Part shown: positions 26,001 to 36,204 of the stretch, piece after piece | Layout: every line of letters begins with the position of its first letter | How positions within the stretch are numbered: position 1 is the stretch's first letter | NCBI GenBank assembly: GCA_963697525.1 | Contig: OY969087.1 | Span: 6,634,001-6,698,000 of the forward strand | Source: Bradymonas sp963697525 | Lineage (GTDB): Bacteria; Myxococcota_A; Bradymonadia; Bradymonadales; Bradymonadaceae | Direction of reading: 5' to 3' | DNA: 64,000 bases | Translations under genes and position numbers: made by a program | Notes under the pieces: generated by a model | The model's input: only the letters and a program-made list of their open reading frames with translations | Database searches by the model: none | What the model was told of the DNA's origin: nothing

Positions 26001-27647
26001 ATGGGAAGCGAGTTTCCCAAACCCGGCGAATTATTCGAGGATCGCTACCGTATCGAGTCGGTCATCGGACGCGGTGGTTTCGCCGAGATCTATCTGGCCG
26101 AGCAGGTGGATTTGAGCCGTCAGGTGGCGCTCAAAATCCTCAACCCCCGGCTGCGCAACGACGAGACACACGGGGCGGCCGTCGAGGAACGCTTTCGACG
26201 CGAGGCCAAGCTGGTCGCCGCGCTGCGCGACCCCCATACCATCACCATGCACGACTACGGGCACACCGACGACGGCCTGTTGTACATGGTCTTCGAGTAT
26301 ATCGACGGGCTCAGCCTCAGCGAATTGGTCCGCGAAGAGGGCCCCATCGCCCCGCGGCGGGTGGTCAAGATCTTGCGCCAATGCCTGATGAGCCTGCAGG
26401 AGGCCCACGCCCTCGGGGTGCTCCACCGCGACATCAAGCCGCCCAACATCATGCTCTACGAGCACGTGGGACGCCCCGACCAGGTCAAGGTGCTCGACTT
26501 CGGCATCGCCAAAAGTGTGCTGGGCACCGACGACGGCGCCACCGCCCACGACCTGACCCAGGCGGGCATGATCGTGGGCACACCGCGCTACATGGCCCCC
26601 GAGCAGTTGCGCGGCCAGGCGATGGGACCGTCGACGGATCTGTATAGCCTGGCGTTGGTCGTCTACGAGTTGTTGTGCGGCCACAAAGCCATCGTCGCCG
26701 ACAGCGTGGTCAACATCATCACCGAGCAAGTCTCGGGCACGCCCATCAAGCTGCCCCCGGCGCTGGGACTGCCCTCGGACTTTGTGGGCGTCGTCAACAC
26801 GATGCTGGCCAAGCAGCCGCAGCTGCGCTTTCAGAGCGCCGGAGAGGTCCTCGAAGCCCTCGACCGCGTCGACGAGAGCGCGCTGAGTGAGACCGCGCCC
26901 GACGAGCCCATCGAGGTGCCGGTCACCGGCCTGCCCGCCGGCGAGGCCCTGGGCAGTGTCGAGCGCCCGGTGCCCTCGGGAACGGTGACCGCCGTGCGTC
27001 CGGCGTCGGCCCGACGCACGTTCGTGGTGGCCGGCATCGCCGTGCTCGCCGCCGCCGCCGCCATCGCCTACGTGGTCATGGGCGGGCCGACGTTCAAGCC
27101 GTCGACGTCGAACTACTCGGCGTCGCCGGCGCCCAAAGCGGCCCCCGCGGCGGCGTCGAAAGGTGCCGCCCCGACGCCCACTGCGCCGAGCGCTGCCAAC
27201 GCATCGGCCCACGAGCAGGCCGCGCCCGACGAGCCTGCCGCCCCGAGCGAGGAGGCCGCGCCCAACAAGGTGGACGCCCCGTCCCTGCCGAGCGCCGACG
27301 AGAAAGCTGCCGCCGAGCCCGCTCCGACCGAGGCCAAGACGACCCATCACGACACGGCGGCGCCCACCAAGTCTGCTGCGGCCAAGCCCGAGCCTGCGCC
27401 CACCAAGGCGCCGGCACCGAAGCCCAAGGTCACGAAACACACGGCCCGACACGACAAGCCCGCCAAGGCCAGCAAGTCCGCTGATGTCGCCGCCAAGCCG
27501 ACCACGCACACCGACGCACACCGCACCGCCGCGAAGGCGAAACCCCCAAAGGCCCCCAAGGCGCCCGAGAAGACCAAGCCGGCGTCGACCTCCGGCGGCG
27601 ATGACAACTCGGGATCGTCGTTTCCGGCCCTCGATGGTAATTTTTGA
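26001..27647 (+). CDS. Eukaryote-like Ser/Thr protein kinase, membrane anchored
   Basis: 548 residues. The cytosolic kinase domain spans about 18-290: glycine loop GRGGFA (23-28), Lys45 in VALK, HRD at 142-144 (HRDIKPPN), DFG at 166-168 and APE at 199-201, so it should be active. A single transmembrane helix lies at about 338-362 (FVVAGIAVLAAAAAIAYVVMG). The remaining 185 residues are an Ala/Pro/Lys-rich, low-complexity periplasmic tail with no recognised sensor domain. It is 18 bp upstream of a TPR/transmembrane protein; the same pairing recurs at 49935-52796. The ATG at 26001 starts MGSEFPKPGELFEDRYRI, just before the kinase core. Confidence 0.88.
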   Translation: MGSEFPKPGELFEDRYRIESVIGRGGFAEIYLAEQVDLSRQVALKILNPRLRNDETHGAAVEERFRREAKLVAALRDPHTITMHDYGHTDDGLLYMVFEYIDGLSLSELVREEGPIAPRRVVKILRQCLMSLQEAHALGVLHRDIKPPNIMLYEHVGRPDQVKVLDFGIAKSVLGTDDGATAHDLTQAGMIVGTPRYMAPEQLRGQAMGPSTDLYSLALVVYELLCGHKAIVADSVVNIITEQVSGTPIKLPPALGLPSDFVGVVNTMLAKQPQLRFQSAGEVLEALDRVDESALSETAPDEPIEVPVTGLPAGEALGSVERPVPSGTVTAVRPASARRTFVVAGIAVLAAAAAIAYVVMGGPTFKPSTSNYSASPAPKAAPAAASKGAAPTPTAPSAANASAHEQAAPDEPAAPSEEAAPNKVDAPSLPSADEKAAAEPAPTEAKTTHHDTAAPTKSAAAKPEPAPTKAPAPKPKVTKHTARHDKPAKASKSADVAAKPTTHTDAHRTAAKAKPPKAPKAPEKTKPASTSGGDDNSGSSFPALDGNF

Positions 27648-27665
27648 TTTGGTACCCCGGCCAGG

Positions 27666-28607
27666 ATGTCCGCGTTGAAGAATTTGTCCATCCGCCACAC
27701 CTTGCTCCCCGTCGCGCTCGCGTGTGCCCTGGTGGCCGGCCTGCCCGCCACCGCCGCGGCTCAGTCGCACGGCTCGCACGCACGCTCCGGCCACAAGATC
27801 GACGCCAAGAAAGCCAGCAAGCATTTCACGCTGGGCGCCAAGCATTTTTACAAGAAGGAGTACGCCCAGGCGATCGTCGAGTTCCTGAAGGCCTACGAGT
27901 ACAAGCCCGACCCGATGATCTTGTACAACCTGTCGCTGGCGCACGCGCGGCTGGGCAATTTCGCCGACGCCTACCACGCGGCCGTACGCGCCAGCCAGAT
28001 GAAGGGCATGCCCGCCAAGATCGTGGTGAAAAACAACGCGCGTATCGCCGCCTGGGGACGCGCCGTCGAGGCCCAAAAGGTGGCCAAGAGGGTCGTGGAG
28101 GCCAAGGCACAGGCGCAAGCAAGGGCCAAGGAACAAGCCCAAGCCAAAGCCAAGGAACAAGCCCAAGCCAAGGTCAAGACCGAGCACGCCCGGCGCGCCT
28201 CGACATCCGCGCTGCCGGCCGACGCCGACTCGATCACGCCGGGAAGTTCGACCCACGACGCGCACTTGAACGCGCTGGGCTGGACGGGCGTGTGGGTGGG
28301 CGTGTTGGGCATGGGGCTGGCCGGCTACGCCGGCTATGTGGATATGTCGATGTCCGACGACCTCGCCGCCTACAAACGCGCGGCGCGCGACGGCGACCGC
28401 AGCGCCTACCAATCCTATAAGAGCGACCTCGACAGCCGACAGACCATCGGGCGCATCGCGCTGTACTCGGGGGTGGCCTGCGCGGCCATCGGCGTCACCA
28501 TGCTCACCGTCGATCTGCTCGGCGACGACGCCGACACCCAGGTGTCCGTGGGCGCCACGCCGGCCCCGCGCGGCGCGTCGGTCCACCTGTCGCTGTCGTT
28601 CAAATAA
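27666..28607 (+). CDS. Exported TPR-like protein with two C-terminal membrane helices
   Basis: 313 residues. A signal peptide (1 to about 33, ending AAAQS) is followed by TPR-like helices at about 45-115 (AKHFYKKEYAQAIVEFLKAYEYKPDPMILYNLSLAHARLGNF), an Ala/Lys/Gln-rich charged helix (about 135-178), and two hydrophobic helices at about 204-226 and 260-286 separated by a charged loop (SDDLAAYKRAARDGDRSAYQSYKSD). The end (ASVHLSLSFK) is short and aromatic. The same architecture occurs at 49935-50975, also beside a Ser/Thr kinase. Probably co-expressed with the kinase at 26001 and perhaps its periplasmic partner; this is inference from context. Confidence 0.75.
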   Translation: MSALKNLSIRHTLLPVALACALVAGLPATAAAQSHGSHARSGHKIDAKKASKHFTLGAKHFYKKEYAQAIVEFLKAYEYKPDPMILYNLSLAHARLGNFADAYHAAVRASQMKGMPAKIVVKNNARIAAWGRAVEAQKVAKRVVEAKAQAQARAKEQAQAKAKEQAQAKVKTEHARRASTSALPADADSITPGSSTHDAHLNALGWTGVWVGVLGMGLAGYAGYVDMSMSDDLAAYKRAARDGDRSAYQSYKSDLDSRQTIGRIALYSGVACAAIGVTMLTVDLLGDDADTQVSVGATPAPRGASVHLSLSFK

Positions 28608-28650
28608 ACCGCACCGTTGGCACTGCTGCCACCGCCGAAGACACGATCAC

Positions 28651-29643
28651 ATGGGTATTAGATTTCCAGTCAAAACGTTCCTGCCGGCGCCGTCGCGGCT
28701 ACGCCTCATCGTCTGCATGGCGGCGAGCCTGTTGCTGGGCGCGTGCAACCTGAACTTCGACCTGAATTCGGTCCAGCTCACCAACGGCGCGTCCGACACC
28801 GGCGCCGACGTCGATGCCAACATCTCGCTGGACACCGGCCCGGGCGACACCAGCCCGGCCGACGCCGCCGACACGAGCCTGGGCGACACCAGCCCGTCGG
28901 ACACGGGCACGCCCGACGCCGACGCCGACGCCACCAACGTCGACGCCGACGCGACGCCGGACGTCTCGGTGCGAAGCTGCGCAGGCAATCTGGGCGCCAT
29001 CCGCGGCACCTGCGATCCCAACCGGCCCAGCGACTGCAGCGCAACGCAGAGCTGCAGCCTGCGCGCGGTGCTGATCAACAACCAAATCGACCGCTTCGAG
29101 ACGACCTGCGCCAACAACTCGGACTTCGGCACCGCCCAGCAGGGCGACTCGTGCACCTCGGTCAGCGATTGCGCCCCCGGGCTGTTCTGCGTCAACTGGC
29201 CGTCGCCGGACCCGCGCGGTCGCGTCTGCGCCAAACCCTGCGCGCTGCAAAGCGGCGCAGGCTGCGACGAGGCCACCGAGTACTGCACCAATCCCTTCTC
29301 CGACAAATTGAGCGGCATCGGCTTTTGCACCGCCCGATGCGACCCGTACACGGCCGACGCGTGCTCGGTCGGCCAGACCTGCACCCCCGACTACAACTAT
29401 CCCGACGAGACCTGCCTGCCCAACTTCCGGTGTCTGTCCAACCTGCAGACGCCCACGAAGGCGGCCGGCGACACCTGCTCGCGCGCCAACCACGAGACCG
29501 ACGGCTGCGCCGGTGGGCTGATCTGCGCGCCCCTGAGCGGCGGCGACACCTGCGTGCAGCCCTGCCACGACGTCTCGGACTGCGCGCCCAACGCCGAGTG
29601 TGTCGACCTCGACGGGTGGAACTTCAAATACTGCACCCCGTGA
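28651..29643 (+). CDS. Cysteine-rich lipoprotein with Asp/Ala/Thr linker
   Basis: 330 residues. The signal peptide ends in the lipobox LLGAC (VCMAASLLLGAC), with the lipidated Cys at about residue 31. A linker of repeated Asp-Thr/Asp-Ala pairs runs to about residue 107. A Cys-rich domain follows, with modules such as DSCTSVSDCAPGLFC, DTCSRANHETDGCAGGLIC and DVSDCAPNAECVDLDG. This resembles the lipoproteins at 19467 and 63511, so a family of disulfide-rich surface proteins is present. No enzymatic motif is visible. The ATG at 28651 has a weak ribosome site; an internal ATG before the hydrophobic core is possible. Confidence 0.72.
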   Translation: MGIRFPVKTFLPAPSRLRLIVCMAASLLLGACNLNFDLNSVQLTNGASDTGADVDANISLDTGPGDTSPADAADTSLGDTSPSDTGTPDADADATNVDADATPDVSVRSCAGNLGAIRGTCDPNRPSDCSATQSCSLRAVLINNQIDRFETTCANNSDFGTAQQGDSCTSVSDCAPGLFCVNWPSPDPRGRVCAKPCALQSGAGCDEATEYCTNPFSDKLSGIGFCTARCDPYTADACSVGQTCTPDYNYPDETCLPNFRCLSNLQTPTKAAGDTCSRANHETDGCAGGLICAPLSGGDTCVQPCHDVSDCAPNAECVDLDGWNFKYCTP

Positions 29644-29649
29644 GATGCC

Positions 29650-30633
29650 ATGTTCCAACTCCGCCCCCAACAGCAGACTTCCAGCGGCCTTCGTAAGCGC
29701 GCCGGCGCGGCCCTCGTCGACAATTTCTTTCGCGGCCTGAGCGTGCTCGGCCGGCTGGACCCGCGCAACGATCCCGCCCAACAGAATGTGCGCGTGGTGC
29801 GCGACCTGCCCTACCGCGCGGGCGCCGACGAGGCCCACCTGCTCGACGTCTTCGTGCCCACCGACACCGCCGGCCCGCGCCCGGTGGTGCTGTACGTGCA
29901 CGGCGGCGGATTTCGCATCCTGAGCAAGGACACCCACTTTGGCATGGCCATGCAATTTGCCCGGCAAGGCTACCTGGTGTTCAACATCAACTACCGTCTG
30001 GCCCCCGACCACCCGTTTCCGGCGGCCATCGAGGATGCCTGCCATGCCTACCGATGGGTGGCCGAGAACGCCAAGGCCTTCGGCGGCGACCTCGACCGGC
30101 TGGTGCTCGCCGGGGAGTCCGCCGGGGGCAACCTCGTCAGCGCGCTGACCATCGCGGCGTGCTACGAGCGCGACGAGCCCTACGCGAAGGCCGTCTATGA
30201 GACGGGCGTGACCCCCCGGGTCACCGCCCCGGCCTGCGGCATGCTGCAGGTCAGCGGCATCGAGCGGTTCACCGCCCAGCAGCGCGTCAATTGGTTCGTC
30301 GCCGACCGCCTCGAGGAGGTCACCCACAATTACCTGGCCGGCCAAGCCGACGCGCTGGGCGACGAGATCGACCTGGCCGACCCGCTGGTCTTCTTCGAGC
30401 GCCAGCCCACCGCCCAGCGCGACCTGCCGGCGTTCTTTTTGCCGGTGGGCACCAAGGACATCCTGCTCGACGACACCCGGCGCATGGGCCAGGCGCTCGA
30501 GCAGATGGGCGTGCCCTACTGCACGTGTTACTATCCCGGCGAGATCCACGCCTTCCACGCCTTTGTTTGGCGCCCCCAGGCCCAAAAATGCTGGCGCCAG
30601 CAATTCGCCTTCATCGAAGAGTATTTGGGCTAA
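29650..30633 (+). CDS. Alpha/beta hydrolase, HSL-type esterase/lipase
   Basis: 327 residues with the hormone-sensitive-lipase signature: YVHGGGFRI (oxyanion-hole HGGG), the nucleophile motif GESAGGN, INYRLAPDHPFPAAIEDA, and a C-terminal His in EIHAFHAF. An acidic member, Asp, is likely within GTKDILLDD. It would hydrolyse short or medium acyl esters in the cytosol; no signal peptide is present. It starts 7 bp after the preceding lipoprotein gene, so the two are probably co-transcribed. Confidence 0.88.
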   Translation: MFQLRPQQQTSSGLRKRAGAALVDNFFRGLSVLGRLDPRNDPAQQNVRVVRDLPYRAGADEAHLLDVFVPTDTAGPRPVVLYVHGGGFRILSKDTHFGMAMQFARQGYLVFNINYRLAPDHPFPAAIEDACHAYRWVAENAKAFGGDLDRLVLAGESAGGNLVSALTIAACYERDEPYAKAVYETGVTPRVTAPACGMLQVSGIERFTAQQRVNWFVADRLEEVTHNYLAGQADALGDEIDLADPLVFFERQPTAQRDLPAFFLPVGTKDILLDDTRRMGQALEQMGVPYCTCYYPGEIHAFHAFVWRPQAQKCWRQQFAFIEEYLG

Positions 30634-30738
30634 ACAGACCGCCGTGCGTGCCACCGCCGGCGGAGCATCAATCGCCTTGAACCCGGCGGGCCGGTTCGCA
30701 GTTTATTGGCGCACGCGGTCCTAATCGACGAGGTTGTC

Positions 30739-31326
30739 ATGCGCTTTCGCCTAGCAACGCTGTTCGTGACGCTGCTGTTCGCCACGGTCTGTGGTGGCTG
30801 CGCCACGTCCGCCCAGAAAAAGAACCCGGTCGACCGGGAGATGTCGCGCTACGGGCCCCCGCTGTGCACGCAGCAGGACGTCAGCCCCCTGAGCATGAGC
30901 ATTCAGACCTGCGTGCAGAACTCGCTGCCCAACCAGCAGGGCTTCGGGCCCAACACCCTGCCCGACTACATGCAGATGCGGAATCCCTACGTGGTCACGG
31001 TGGTCAACACCCCCAAGGGCACGTTCTCCAACCCGCTGATGTGGAACGTGGAGATCTCGCGCAACGGTGAGGTCGTCGCCGAGCGCAAGTTCAGCGCCGC
31101 CGAGGCCGCCGTCCAAACCCAGCCCGAGGAGGGCAGCCGCGTCCAGATCCGCTCGGCGATCCCCCTGGGCGAGGGCGGCAAGCTCGAGCCGGGCACCTAC
31201 GAGTTTCGCTACAGCACCCCGCAGGGCAAGGAGCTGGGCACCACCACCATCGAGGTCCCCGCCAAGGGCGAGACCCAGCAAAACAACGAGCAGAACACCG
31301 ACCAAGACAACACGCCCCAGCAATAG
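30739..31326 (+). CDS. Small lipoprotein of unknown function
   Basis: 195 residues. The signal peptide and lipobox VCGGC (ATVCGGCATSAQ) predict lipidation at about residue 20. The mature part has no domain I recognise. It includes a beta-rich stretch (NPYVVTVVNTPKGTFSNPLMWNVEISRNGEVVAERKF and YEFRYSTPQGKELGTTTIEVPA) that could be an immunoglobulin-like sandwich, and a Gln/Asn/Asp-rich tail. The ATG at 30739 follows a GAGG site. Its 3' end faces the metallophosphoesterase gene across a strong hairpin. Confidence 0.7.
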   Translation: MRFRLATLFVTLLFATVCGGCATSAQKKNPVDREMSRYGPPLCTQQDVSPLSMSIQTCVQNSLPNQQGFGPNTLPDYMQMRNPYVVTVVNTPKGTFSNPLMWNVEISRNGEVVAERKFSAAEAAVQTQPEEGSRVQIRSAIPLGEGGKLEPGTYEFRYSTPQGKELGTTTIEVPAKGETQQNNEQNTDQDNTPQQ

Positions 31327-31335
31327 GCTGGCTCA

Positions 31336-31365
31336 GCGCGGAGGGGCCACCACGCCCCTCCGCGC
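31336..31365. terminator. Perfect 12-bp hairpin between convergent genes
   Basis: GCGCGGAGGGGC (31336-31347), a 6-base loop, and GCCCCTCCGCGC (31354-31365) form a perfect stem between the ends of the lipoprotein (+) and the metallophosphoesterase (-). A second weaker hairpin follows at 31371-31388. No T-tract is present, so it may act as a bidirectional pause or Rho-linked terminator rather than a classical intrinsic one. Confidence 0.45.
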
Positions 31366-31439
31366 CCCTCGACGGCACGGAGGCCGTCGCTCCAAGAAAG
31401 GGCGCCACGCCGCGCCGCAGGCGCACCGCGCGCCACGCC

Positions 31440-32627
31440 TCACACCCGCCGCAGCGTAATGTGGGTGATCTCCGACGGCACCCCCAGGCGCAACGGCGGT
31501 CCCCAATAGCCCGTGCCCCGGCTGACGTAGATGCTCATGCCCTGGTAGTCGTGCAGCCCCTTGGTGAACGGGTGGGCCAGGCCCACCAGCAGGTTCCACG
31601 GCCAGAATTGGCCGCCGTGGGTATGCCCGGACAGTTGCAGATCCCAGCCGGCCTTGGCCGCCTCCCACACGCTCTTGGGCTGGTGGGCCATGAGCAGGCG
31701 AAAGGCGCCGTCGGGTGCCCCCGCGAGGGCCTTGTGCGGGTCGGTGGCGTGTGCCGGGATGTGCCGGGCGGCGTGGTAGTCGGTCACCCCGCCGACGACG
31801 AGCTTGGCGCCGTTGATGTCGAGCACGTCGTGGGCGTTGTTGAGCACGCGCAGCCCGCAGCGCTCGATCTCGTCGCACCAGGCGAGCGCATCCCAATAGT
31901 ACTCGTGGTTTCCGGTGACGAAATAGACCCCGTGGGGGGCGCTGAGCTGGCGGATGGGCTGGATCTCCGGGCGCATATAGTCGACGTAGCCGTCGATCAT
32001 GTCGCCGGTAAACGCGATGAGGTCGGGCTTCAGGGCGTTGACCCGGTCGACGACCGCCTGCAGGTAGTCGCGTTTGATGGTGGGGCCGACGTGGACGTCG
32101 GTGATCTGGACGATGCGAAACCCGTCGAGCCCCCTGGCGAGTCCCTTAACGGGCACGTCCACGTCGACGACGTCGGCGAGCTTGCGCGCCTGGTAGAACC
32201 CGTCGCCCGAGCCCAGCACCACCGCGCCCATCATTCCGGTATTCGCGGCGTTCAAGAATAGGTCGCGCCGGCCGGGGTCGGCCGGCGCATCGGCCTGGGC
32301 CGGCTGCGCGCTGCGCCCACCGGCGCGCGCGGCCGCCCACCGACCGGCGCCGACGACCAGCAGGATCACGTCGCGCAGCATCGCCAACACCCACAGGAGC
32401 ACGAAGGCGCCCATCCCCACGTAGGCGACCCACTGGACCGCGCCCACCCCGGGCGCAGTGGGCACCGTGCGCCGAAGCCACAGCGCGGCGATGGTCGCGC
32501 AGAAATTCAGCGCCAACAGCCCCCACAACAGGCGAGTGCGCGACGCCCGGCGAATGTGGCGCCCGACGCTCCAGCCCACGTAGATATGCGCGGCGCTCCA
32601 GATGAGAATGGCAATCAGGATAAACAT
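31440..32627 (-). CDS. Membrane-bound metallophosphoesterase
   Basis: 395 residues. The N-terminal about 110 residues hold hydrophobic helices (MFILIAILIWSAAHIYVGW, RLLWGLLALNFCATIAALW, WVAYVGMGAFVLLWVLAML). The C-terminal domain is a calcineurin-type phosphoesterase with the five metal motifs: ITDVHVGP, FTGDMIDG, TGNHEYY, MAHQPK and SGHTHGGQFWP. This is the YkuE/YaeI-like family, which acts on phospholipid-type substrates in some bacteria; the substrate here is unknown. It is a single gene, divergent from the glyoxylate genes and convergent with a lipoprotein gene. Confidence 0.88.
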   Translation of the reverse strand: MFILIAILIWSAAHIYVGWSVGRHIRRASRTRLLWGLLALNFCATIAALWLRRTVPTAPGVGAVQWVAYVGMGAFVLLWVLAMLRDVILLVVGAGRWAAARAGGRSAQPAQADAPADPGRRDLFLNAANTGMMGAVVLGSGDGFYQARKLADVVDVDVPVKGLARGLDGFRIVQITDVHVGPTIKRDYLQAVVDRVNALKPDLIAFTGDMIDGYVDYMRPEIQPIRQLSAPHGVYFVTGNHEYYWDALAWCDEIERCGLRVLNNAHDVLDINGAKLVVGGVTDYHAARHIPAHATDPHKALAGAPDGAFRLLMAHQPKSVWEAAKAGWDLQLSGHTHGGQFWPWNLLVGLAHPFTKGLHDYQGMSIYVSRGTGYWGPPLRLGVPSEITHITLRRV

Positions 32628-32696
32628 GGTCGACGTCAGAGTGAGGGAAGGGGCCGTCGATGTAAACAGGTGGACCCCGCCGATCTATGCCTGCAT

Positions 32697-32725
32697 TTGC
32701 ACCGCGTCGGGCAACATCGTATGCT
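32697..32725 (+). promoter_or_regulatory. Candidate distal promoter upstream of aceB
   Basis: TTGCAC (32697-32702) and TATGCT (32720-32725) with a 17-bp spacer. If used, the aceB leader would be about 340 nt. The 32628-33068 gap holds no convincing gene. Confidence 0.3.
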
Positions 32726-32901
32726 TTCGGCAACAAAAAATACCAGTCCGACCCCAAGGGAGGCGAGCGGGCGGGCCGGCGCACGGGTCGCGCTCACGCC
32801 CACCGAAGTTGCCGGCACTGGCTTCGTGTCCAGATTAGCCAGCGTCCACCGGGGTTCCGGCTGCAGATGCCAAAGCGACTGAATGGTGATTCAGTTCTAA
32901 C

Positions 32902-32933
32902 TTTACATCGCACGGGACCTTCGTGTATTTAAT
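32902..32933 (+). promoter_or_regulatory. Candidate proximal promoter upstream of aceB
   Basis: TTTACA (32902-32907) is followed by an AT-rich GTATTTAAT block whose possible -10 hexamers start 18 or 20 bp downstream (TATTTA or TTTAAT). It lies about 135 bp before the aceB start in a locally AT-rich patch of an otherwise GC-rich gap. Confidence 0.35.
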
Positions 32934-33068
32934 GCCAAGGGCGGGCTTTGACGCGGCGCGTCAATTTTGCGGGTCGCACAAGCAGAGCAGTTGTGCTCGC
33001 CTGGCACACGGATCGGTTGTTTTCCACTCATCTCGCTAATCGCCCCAATTGAGGAGCACGTTTCCAAA

Positions 33069-34682
<1,614 letters not shown>

Positions 34683-34715
34683 GCCCGTCGTGCCTACACG
34701 GCGATCCGAGAAGTA

Positions 34716-34735
34716 CATGCACCTTCGGGTGCATG
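34716..34735 (+). promoter_or_regulatory. TTCG-tetraloop hairpin between aceB and aceA
   Basis: CATGCACC (34716-34723), loop TTCG, and GGTGCATG (34728-34735) form a perfect 8-bp stem capped by the very stable UUCG tetraloop, 57 bp before the aceA start. A CTCCGG/CCGGAG stem follows (about 34743-34765). No T-tract is present, so readthrough with mRNA stabilisation or differential expression of the second gene is more likely than termination. Confidence 0.5.
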
Positions 34736-34791
34736 CTGACAACTCCGGCTGTGGTATGTCCGGAGGTTTGCCAATCACACAGGAGAAAGTG

Positions 34792-36075
34792 ATGACGCAT
34801 CAAGGAGCTTCCGCACAGGAACTCGAAGAGCAGTGGAAATCCAACCCGCGCTGGAAGGGGATCCAGCGGCCGTACGCCGGCGAGCAGGTGGTCAAGCTGC
34901 GCGGGTCGGTTCAAATCGAGCACACACTGGCCAAGCTCGGTGCCGAAAAATTGTGGCATCGATTCCAAAACGAGAGCCCCGTGCGCGCCCTGAGCGCCCT
35001 TACCGGTAACCAGGCTGTCCAGGAGGTCCAGGCGGGCCTGCAGGCGGTCTACGTCAGCGGCTGGCAGACAGCCGGCGACGCCAACACCGCCGGCGAGATG
35101 TACCCCGACCAGAGCCTGTATCCGGCCGACAGCGTGCCCAAGCTGGTCCAGCGCATCAACAGCGCCTTGCAGCGCTCCGACCAGATCCAGTCCATCGAGG
35201 GCAAGCCCGATGTCGACTGGTTCGCCCCCATCGTCGCCGACGCCGAGGCCGGCTTTGGCGGCAACCTCAACGCCTTCGAGTTGATGAAGGCGATGGTCGC
35301 CGCCGGCGCCGCCGGCGTGCACTTCGAGGACCAGCTCTCCTCGGCCAAGAAATGCGGGCATATGGGCGGCAAGGTGCTCGTGCCGGTCAGCGAGTTTCGC
35401 AAGAAGCTCGTGTCCGCGCGTCTGGGCGCCGACGTCAGCGGCACGTCCACCATCCTCATCGCGCGCACCGACGCCGAGGCGGCCACGCTGCTGACCAACG
35501 ACGTCGACCCGCTCGACGAGCGCTTTTTGACCGGCGAGCGCACCGCCGAGGGCTTCTACCGCATCAACGGCGGTCTGGAGTATGCCATCGAGCGTGCCCG
35601 GGCCTACGCGCCCTTCGCCGACATGGTGTGGTGCGAGACCAAGACGCCGGATGTCGGCCAAGCCCGCGAGTTCGCCGAGGCCGTCCACGAGAAGTATCCC
35701 GGCAAGCTTCTGGCCTACAACTGCTCGCCGTCGTTCAACTGGAAGCGTCACCTCGACGACAAGACCATCCGCACCTTCCAGGAGCAACTCGGTGAGATGG
35801 GCTACGCGTTGCAGTTCGTGACGCTGTCGGGCTTCCACGCGCTCAACACCACCATGTTCGAGCTGGCGCTCGACTACAAAGAGCGCGGCATGGCTGCCTA
35901 CTCCAAGCTGCAGCAAAAGGAGTTCGAGCTGGAGAAGTCGGACAACTACCGGGCCATCAAGCACCAGAGCTTCGTGGGCGCCGGCTACTTCGACGAGGTC
36001 CAGATGACGGTGACCGCCGGCGAAAGCGAGACGGTCGCCCTCAAGGGCTCCACTGAGGAGGAGCAGTTCAACTAA
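34792..36075 (+). CDS. aceA: Isocitrate lyase
   Basis: Cleaves isocitrate to glyoxylate and succinate, the first step of the glyoxylate shunt. 427 residues. The active-site KKCGHMGG with catalytic Cys188 is visible. Others are WFAPIVADAEAGFGGNLNAFELMKAM, ARTDAEAATLLTND, and the C-terminal YNCSPSFNWKRHLDD and FQLGEMGY-like EQLGEMGYALQFVTL segments. The ATG at 34792 has an AGGAG site 7 nt upstream; a longer frame from 34690 reads through the intergenic hairpins and is rejected. A strong terminator follows. Confidence 0.96.
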   Translation: MTHQGASAQELEEQWKSNPRWKGIQRPYAGEQVVKLRGSVQIEHTLAKLGAEKLWHRFQNESPVRALSALTGNQAVQEVQAGLQAVYVSGWQTAGDANTAGEMYPDQSLYPADSVPKLVQRINSALQRSDQIQSIEGKPDVDWFAPIVADAEAGFGGNLNAFELMKAMVAAGAAGVHFEDQLSSAKKCGHMGGKVLVPVSEFRKKLVSARLGADVSGTSTILIARTDAEAATLLTNDVDPLDERFLTGERTAEGFYRINGGLEYAIERARAYAPFADMVWCETKTPDVGQAREFAEAVHEKYPGKLLAYNCSPSFNWKRHLDDKTIRTFQEQLGEMGYALQFVTLSGFHALNTTMFELALDYKERGMAAYSKLQQKEFELEKSDNYRAIKHQSFVGAGYFDEVQMTVTAGESETVALKGSTEEEQFN

Positions 36076-36138
36076 GGTTGAGTTGCCAAAAGGCTCAGTG
36101 ACACGACCGAGAGGCTGGGAATTCTCGGTTCGAAAAAC

Positions 36139-36172
36139 GCCCCCGCCAGCTTCGAGCCGGCGGGGGCTTTTT
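36139..36172. terminator. Intrinsic terminator after aceA, probably bidirectional
   Basis: GCCCCCGCC (36139-36147) pairs perfectly with GGCGGGGGC (36159-36167) and is followed by TTTTT on the plus strand and preceded by AAAAA (TTTTT on the minus strand). It sits between convergent aceA and the DUF4340 gene and can serve both. Confidence 0.88.
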
Positions 36173-36204
36173 CGTGGGGCGCGCGCAACTGGTTGCGCAA
36201 CAGG

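Noticed and set aside
25663..26115. 150-codon plus-strand frame before the kinase
   Set aside because: It reads through the hexamer palindrome as Arg/Phe/Lys low complexity and overlaps the kinase start; no homology.
26031..28586. Very long open frame on the minus strand across the kinase and TPR genes
   Set aside because: It is antisense to two clear genes, is His/Arg/Gly/Val-rich as expected for the complement of GC-rich codons, and has no recognisable domain.
31336..31365. Classical Rho-independent terminator
   Set aside because: The stem is perfect but no run of T follows on either strand, so it is listed only as a hairpin with terminator-like position.
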